From Bacteroidota bacterium (GTDB taxonomy: Bacteria > Bacteroidota > Bacteroidia > Chitinophagales > Chitinophagaceae), in contig JAFDYD010000036.1 in the NCBI GenBank assembly GCA_018267615.1, positions 40,739-104,738 on the forward strand: DNA of 64,000 bases. The letters run 5' to 3'. The stretch's first letter is position 1. Each line of letters opens with the position of its first letter. A program made the translations under genes and the position numbers. Below, in pieces: positions 60,589 through 64,000 of the stretch. Below the pieces are notes generated by a model, which saw nothing but the letters and a program-made list of their open reading frames with translations, was not told the DNA's origin and did not search any database.

Positions 60589-63132
60589 TCACTGCTTCGG
60601 TTCCAACGCTTGTTTGATTCTTTCGGCCACATCCTGCAAATGATATTTACTTAATTTATCAGTAGTGCCAGGAATAACAGCTATAATTTCATTTCTGATC
60701 GCAATCAAATTGGCGCGTGCGATAGAAGGAATATCCGTATTCTTGATATCTCCTCCGAACAACGCCGCAAAACTTCTTGGCAAATTGGGCGGCAGATATA
60801 TTGCTTGCGGATTGATCAGGTTGATCAATGCTTCAATATGCGTTTTTTGCAAATTTCTTCTATACACATCGATTGGCTTTCTCGTTTTCAATTCACTCCA
60901 AATACCTTTTTTTATATCTTCTATCAATTCATCTGCGCCATACGTATTTGCAGCGCCATACCTTGCCGAGCTTGTTGCCATTCGGAACAGGCGGTTTGAA
61001 GACAACACATTGTTCAACACGTTGGCCTGCGTGTTGGTGATATTTTCACTCGCAGCAGGATTGCTGAATTTATTCAAAATATCTTTATTTAATAACCACA
61101 TCGGAGTTTCAAAAAGCTGGCTATTCAAAAATGCGACTGCTTCCTTTTGAATTTGTTTGGGAGTGGGTTGATAAACATCTCCCGTTTGTTCGATACTCTT
61201 GAAGGTCTCATAAATGCCACCGATATTTTTTGCAACATGATTCATGTAACGTCCGAATTGTCCGATTAGCTTGACGTACATGTCTTCGAGATTATCATAT
61301 TTATCGGCTTCTTCTTTTGTCCAAACTGGCAGTTCGACGAGAATGCGTTTTAAATTTTTAATTCCGTATTCGCTTGCTTTTACACTGTTGTCGCCGAGGT
61401 CCTCGGTCTGTGCACGTGGATCAAAATTTTGCGCTTCACCACCGAACCACAAACGCGGATTTGCAGCAAGATTATCGATCACCCATTTGTTCAAAATTTT
61501 ATTATCGTCTTCCTCATTTTTTGTATTGAGTATTGGCTTATATCCCCATTGAATTGCCCAACCATCGTATTCACCAATTCTTGGATATAATCCAGCAGGA
61601 CTAATATTATCTTCGGGCTGGGCTACATAATTGAAACGCGCATAATCCATAATGGATGCCGTATGTCCATTTGCTTCAACCCATGCCTTGTCTCTTAATT
61701 TTTCTACTGGAGTTTTGGAACTGCTTCCCATATTATGTCTTAGTCCGAGCGTATGTCCCACCTCGTGAGAAGAAACAAAACGCACCAGTGTTCCCATGAG
61801 GCTATCATCAAATTTCATTTTTCTCGCTCTTGGATCAACTGCTGCTGTTTGTATCATGTACCAATCGTGCAGTAATTTCATCACGTTGTGATACCAGCCG
61901 ATATGGCTTTCGATAATTTCACCGCTGCGAGGATCTGCAGTATTGGGCCCATATGCATTTTCGATATCTGATGCAAAATACCTGATCACCGAAAAGCGCG
62001 CATCTTCAAGGCTCATGCTGCTATCATGCTCCGGCCATTCTTTACCCATGATTGCATTTTTAAAACCAGCTTTTTCAAAAGCTTTTTGCCAATCGTTGAT
62101 ACCCGCAATCAAATAAGGCCGCCATTGTTTTGGAGTGGCAGGATCTATATAATAAACGATCGGTTTCTTTGGCTCTACTAATTCACCACGTTTCCATTTT
62201 TCAATATCCTCGTCTTTGGGTTCAAGTCTCCAATGATGAATAAAAGTTTGGGTTGAAATTTTTTGCTGATCATCAGAATACACGGTGTAGTTACTTGCGA
62301 AATAACCAACACGTGGATCGAATAAGCGTTTACGCATCGGCGTTTTCGGCAGCAGAATAAAAGAGTTATTTAATTCCAGTGTTACTGCACCCGTTGCTTC
62401 TGCTGCGGGCAATGTTACTGATGGTGAAGGTGAAAGTATAAATCCTCCTCCTATCGATGGAGAAGACGTAAAAGTCTTCACCGTTCTTACTTCTGTATTG
62501 ATCGGAAAAGTATGAATAGTTTGAATATAAGATCTGTCCGACGCAATTCCGCTCAGGTTAAATCTTCTTTTTACAGACGGGCTCAAACTGACGGGTTGAT
62601 TATCTCCCTTAAAAAAATCAGTGACATCAATGATCACGCTCGTTGAATCTTTTCCAAATGCTTTAATATCGAATGCAGCGCCAATCGGATCAAGATTTGA
62701 ATTGCGAACTGCTTGTGCAATCGGCTGCGTGGAATCCGTTGCAATATTAACGACCGTGACTACCCGAAGAAAAACATTATTACTTGGGCCTTTTTCCCAA
62801 CGGATCGTTTGTTCGTTCACTTCCTCACCACCATAGGTGTTACCACCCGCAGCAGTTTTCGTAAAACGTGTTACCGCAAGTATTTCCCGGTTCAATAAAG
62901 AATCAGCTATTTCAAAATACCATTTGTCTTCAACTTTATGTACAATGAACAAACCTTTGCTGCTAATTGCTTTATCGGTGATGACTTCTTTGTACGGTTT
63001 TGGTCCTGGCTTTGAAGTTCCATTGGTAGCAGGTGGGGTTGTGCCGGGTGTTGTAGTGACAGGTGTTTTTTGTTGAGCAACAACGGGCACAGCTCCCACA
63101 ATGAGGAACATGTACATCAAAAATTTTTTCAT
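60589..63132 (-). CDS. Exported DUF5117/DUF5118 zinc metalloprotease
   Basis: A large exported metzincin-like protease of 847 residues, with signal peptide MKKFLMYMFLIVGAVPVVAQ. A Pro/Thr-rich linker (TTPGTTPPATNG) precedes a DUF5118-like segment (GLFIVHKVEDKWYFEIADSL) and a DUF5117 domain. The extended zinc motif HEVGHTLGLRHN (about residue 455) is complete (HExxHxxGxxH), and the Met-turn-like TASIMDYARFNYV follows. The C-terminus is a helical DUF4953-type region. Such proteins are common in Bacteroidota; substrate unknown. Confidence 0.9.
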   Translation of the reverse strand: MKKFLMYMFLIVGAVPVVAQQKTPVTTTPGTTPPATNGTSKPGPKPYKEVITDKAISSKGLFIVHKVEDKWYFEIADSLLNREILAVTRFTKTAAGGNTYGGEEVNEQTIRWEKGPSNNVFLRVVTVVNIATDSTQPIAQAVRNSNLDPIGAAFDIKAFGKDSTSVIIDVTDFFKGDNQPVSLSPSVKRRFNLSGIASDRSYIQTIHTFPINTEVRTVKTFTSSPSIGGGFILSPSPSVTLPAAEATGAVTLELNNSFILLPKTPMRKRLFDPRVGYFASNYTVYSDDQQKISTQTFIHHWRLEPKDEDIEKWKRGELVEPKKPIVYYIDPATPKQWRPYLIAGINDWQKAFEKAGFKNAIMGKEWPEHDSSMSLEDARFSVIRYFASDIENAYGPNTADPRSGEIIESHIGWYHNVMKLLHDWYMIQTAAVDPRARKMKFDDSLMGTLVRFVSSHEVGHTLGLRHNMGSSSKTPVEKLRDKAWVEANGHTASIMDYARFNYVAQPEDNISPAGLYPRIGEYDGWAIQWGYKPILNTKNEEDDNKILNKWVIDNLAANPRLWFGGEAQNFDPRAQTEDLGDNSVKASEYGIKNLKRILVELPVWTKEEADKYDNLEDMYVKLIGQFGRYMNHVAKNIGGIYETFKSIEQTGDVYQPTPKQIQKEAVAFLNSQLFETPMWLLNKDILNKFSNPAASENITNTQANVLNNVLSSNRLFRMATSSARYGAANTYGADELIEDIKKGIWSELKTRKPIDVYRRNLQKTHIEALINLINPQAIYLPPNLPRSFAALFGGDIKNTDIPSIARANLIAIRNEIIAVIPGTTDKLSKYHLQDVAERIKQALEPKQ

Positions 63133-63222
63133 GCTATTTAGATAATGATAAATGAATCGCTGAAATTAAAAAAGATGGGGAAACAAAAAGGGCTTATTAT
63201 ATGAGTGGTCAATTAGCAATGT

Positions 63223-63338
63223 GCGAATGTCTTAACCAGGATTTTATACGATTAAACTTATTTTTCTGATGTCGGGAATTCATCCATCACATCAGTTTAA
63301 TCAGCGTAATCGCTTAAAATCCTGGTTCAGACATTCGC
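63223..63338. repeat. Imperfect inverted repeat with AACCAGGATTTTA motif
   Basis: Left arm 63223-63256 (GCGAATGTCT, AACCAGGATTTTA, CGATTA) pairs with right arm 63304-63338 with about three mismatches. The CTGATG / CACATCAG pair lies further in. GATT words occur every 9-10 nt. The motif AACCAGGATT also occurs in the 3724 repeat and, as ACCAGGATT, at 34356. It lies between fbaA and the metalloprotease gene, both leftward. Confidence 0.85.
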
Positions 63339-63347
63339 CCATTAACC

Positions 63348-64000
63348 TTATGCATTTTTATTAATACAATTCAGATCTTCGAATGCTATTTCAAGGCGCT
63401 TGCTGAGACTTTCTTCGCCTTTACGAAGCCATGCGCGCGGATCGTAGTACTTTTTATTTGGCTTCTCGCTTCCTTCTGGATTGCCTAACTGTCCCTGCAG
63501 ATATGCTTCATTCTTTTTGTAATATTTTAAAATACCTTCCCAGAATGCCCATTGCAAATCTGTATCGATATTCATTTTAATTGCACCATACCCGATGGCT
63601 TCGCGAATCTGGTGTTGAGGTGATCCGCTGCCTCCGTGAAATACAAAATAAACCGGCTTAGGGCCTGTCTTTAACTCTACCTCGATAAAATCCTGGCTGT
63701 TCTTCAAAATAACAGGACGCAATTCAACATTACCCGGACTATATACTCCGTGTACGTTTCCAAAAGCTGCTGCAACACTGAAAAGCCGACCCACTTTACT
63801 TAACTCTTTATATGCATAAGCAACATGTTGCGGTTGCGTATAAAGCTTTTCATTTTCAACGCCGCTATTATCGACTCCGTCTTCTTCACCGCCTGTTACT
63901 CCCAATTCGATTTCGATCGCCATTCCAAGCGGTTGCATGCGTTTGAAGAATTGAACGGATGTATGAATATTTTCTTCGATTGGTTCTTCAGACAAATCGA
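63348..64000 (-). CDS. fbaA: Class II fructose-bisphosphate aldolase, C-terminal part
   Basis: Zinc-dependent glycolytic/gluconeogenic aldolase, truncated by the window edge: its N-terminus lies beyond 64000, and 217 codons are visible. Diagnostic regions: AIEIELGVTGGEEDGVDNSG (metal-loop Glu), FGNVHGVYSPGNVEL (His ligand), FVFHGGSGSP (His ligand and GS loop), and MNIDTDLQWAFWEGI near the end. The ending of the yeast/E. coli FbaA type is complete. It is followed by the inverted repeat at 63223-63338. Confidence 0.95.
   Translation of the reverse strand, partial: DLSEEPIEENIHTSVQFFKRMQPLGMAIEIELGVTGGEEDGVDNSGVENEKLYTQPQHVAYAYKELSKVGRLFSVAAAFGNVHGVYSPGNVELRPVILKNSQDFIEVELKTGPKPVYFVFHGGSGSPQHQIREAIGYGAIKMNIDTDLQWAFWEGILKYYKKNEAYLQGQLGNPEGSEKPNKKYYDPRAWLRKGEESLSKRLEIAFEDLNCINKNA

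Noticed and set aside
17088..63338. Insertion sequences or MITEs as the source of the repeats
   Set aside because: No transposase, no consistent target-site duplications visible, and words differ between loci; a mobile origin cannot be excluded, but nothing in the window shows it.
1..64000. tRNA or rRNA genes
   Set aside because: No T-loop GTTCGA-type or rRNA-like segment in a plausible cloverleaf context was seen on either strand.

Overview
The window is a chromosomal stretch of a Bacteroidota bacterium, most likely Chitinophagales/Chitinophagaceae. The evidence for that placement is family content: a TonB-dependent receptor with an N-terminal CarboxypepD_reg domain, the rpmB-rpmG-DUF4295-ftsY-rimO block, a PafA-type alkaline phosphatase, a DUF5117/DUF5118 metalloprotease, and candidate promoters with the Bacteroidota -7 box TAnnTTTG. 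GC content looks moderate. I see no rRNA, tRNA, CRISPR array, prophage or transposase. The genes are mostly housekeeping and catabolic, densely packed, in short operons on both strands.

Layout. 0-8 kb: TonB-dependent receptor, a small secreted protein, panB, then ppx and ppk1 (polyphosphate turnover). 8-13 kb: ribosomal proteins L28 and L33 and DUF4295, ftsY, nhaA on the opposite strand, and rimO. 13-17 kb: a trans-4-hydroxyproline catabolic set (deaminase, ketoglutarate semialdehyde dehydrogenase, 2-epimerase) with a DUF5655 protein inside it. 17-25 kb: an SMP-30-like secreted protein, bshC (bacillithiol synthesis), a kelch lipoprotein, an esterase, an apparently exported Nif3-like protein, purE and purK. 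25-35 kb: lipase, 4-hydroxyphenylpyruvate dioxygenase, a YafK-like L,D-transpeptidase with a TonB C-terminal domain, aspartokinase, a CAP protein, an orphan ABC ATPase, a bacillithiol-transferase-like DinB protein, NUDIX, folC. 35-45 kb: Mrp ATPase, a PaiB-like protein, a phosphodiesterase, pyrF, kynU, an ECF sigma/anti-sigma/DUF4097 operon, glutaryl-CoA dehydrogenase, aroK, DUF423. 45-64 kb: an orphan histidine kinase, ftsK-lolA, ubiX, a thioredoxin lipoprotein, a KBL-family acyltransferase, PafA, an M16 protease, an OafA-like acyltransferase, the DUF5117 protease and the 3' part of fbaA.

The most striking structure lies between the genes. At about 16-18 places, short-period words (7, 8 or about 10 nt) are strung into low-complexity arrays that fold back as long inverted repeats. 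The word differs from locus to locus: TACAAGG, TTGATTGG/TCGATTTG, CTTTGCGT, GAATATT, GCGAAAC and others. Arms are often perfect or nearly so: 76 bp at 45232-45502, 41 bp at 60435-60552, 29 bp at 17088-17150. Some words recur at distant loci. They lie in convergent, co-directional and divergent gaps, so they are not simply terminators. One (45232-45502) encloses a decayed copy of the neighbouring gene's 3' end while its own arms remain identical, which points to active arm homogenisation. This is my main candidate for an undescribed element.

Several genes connect functionally. bshC and the DinB/YfiT protein both point to bacillithiol. The hydroxyproline set, HPPD, kynureninase and glutaryl-CoA dehydrogenase indicate amino-acid catabolism. 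ppx/ppk1 and PafA handle phosphate. All functional calls come from reading motifs; no database search was run.
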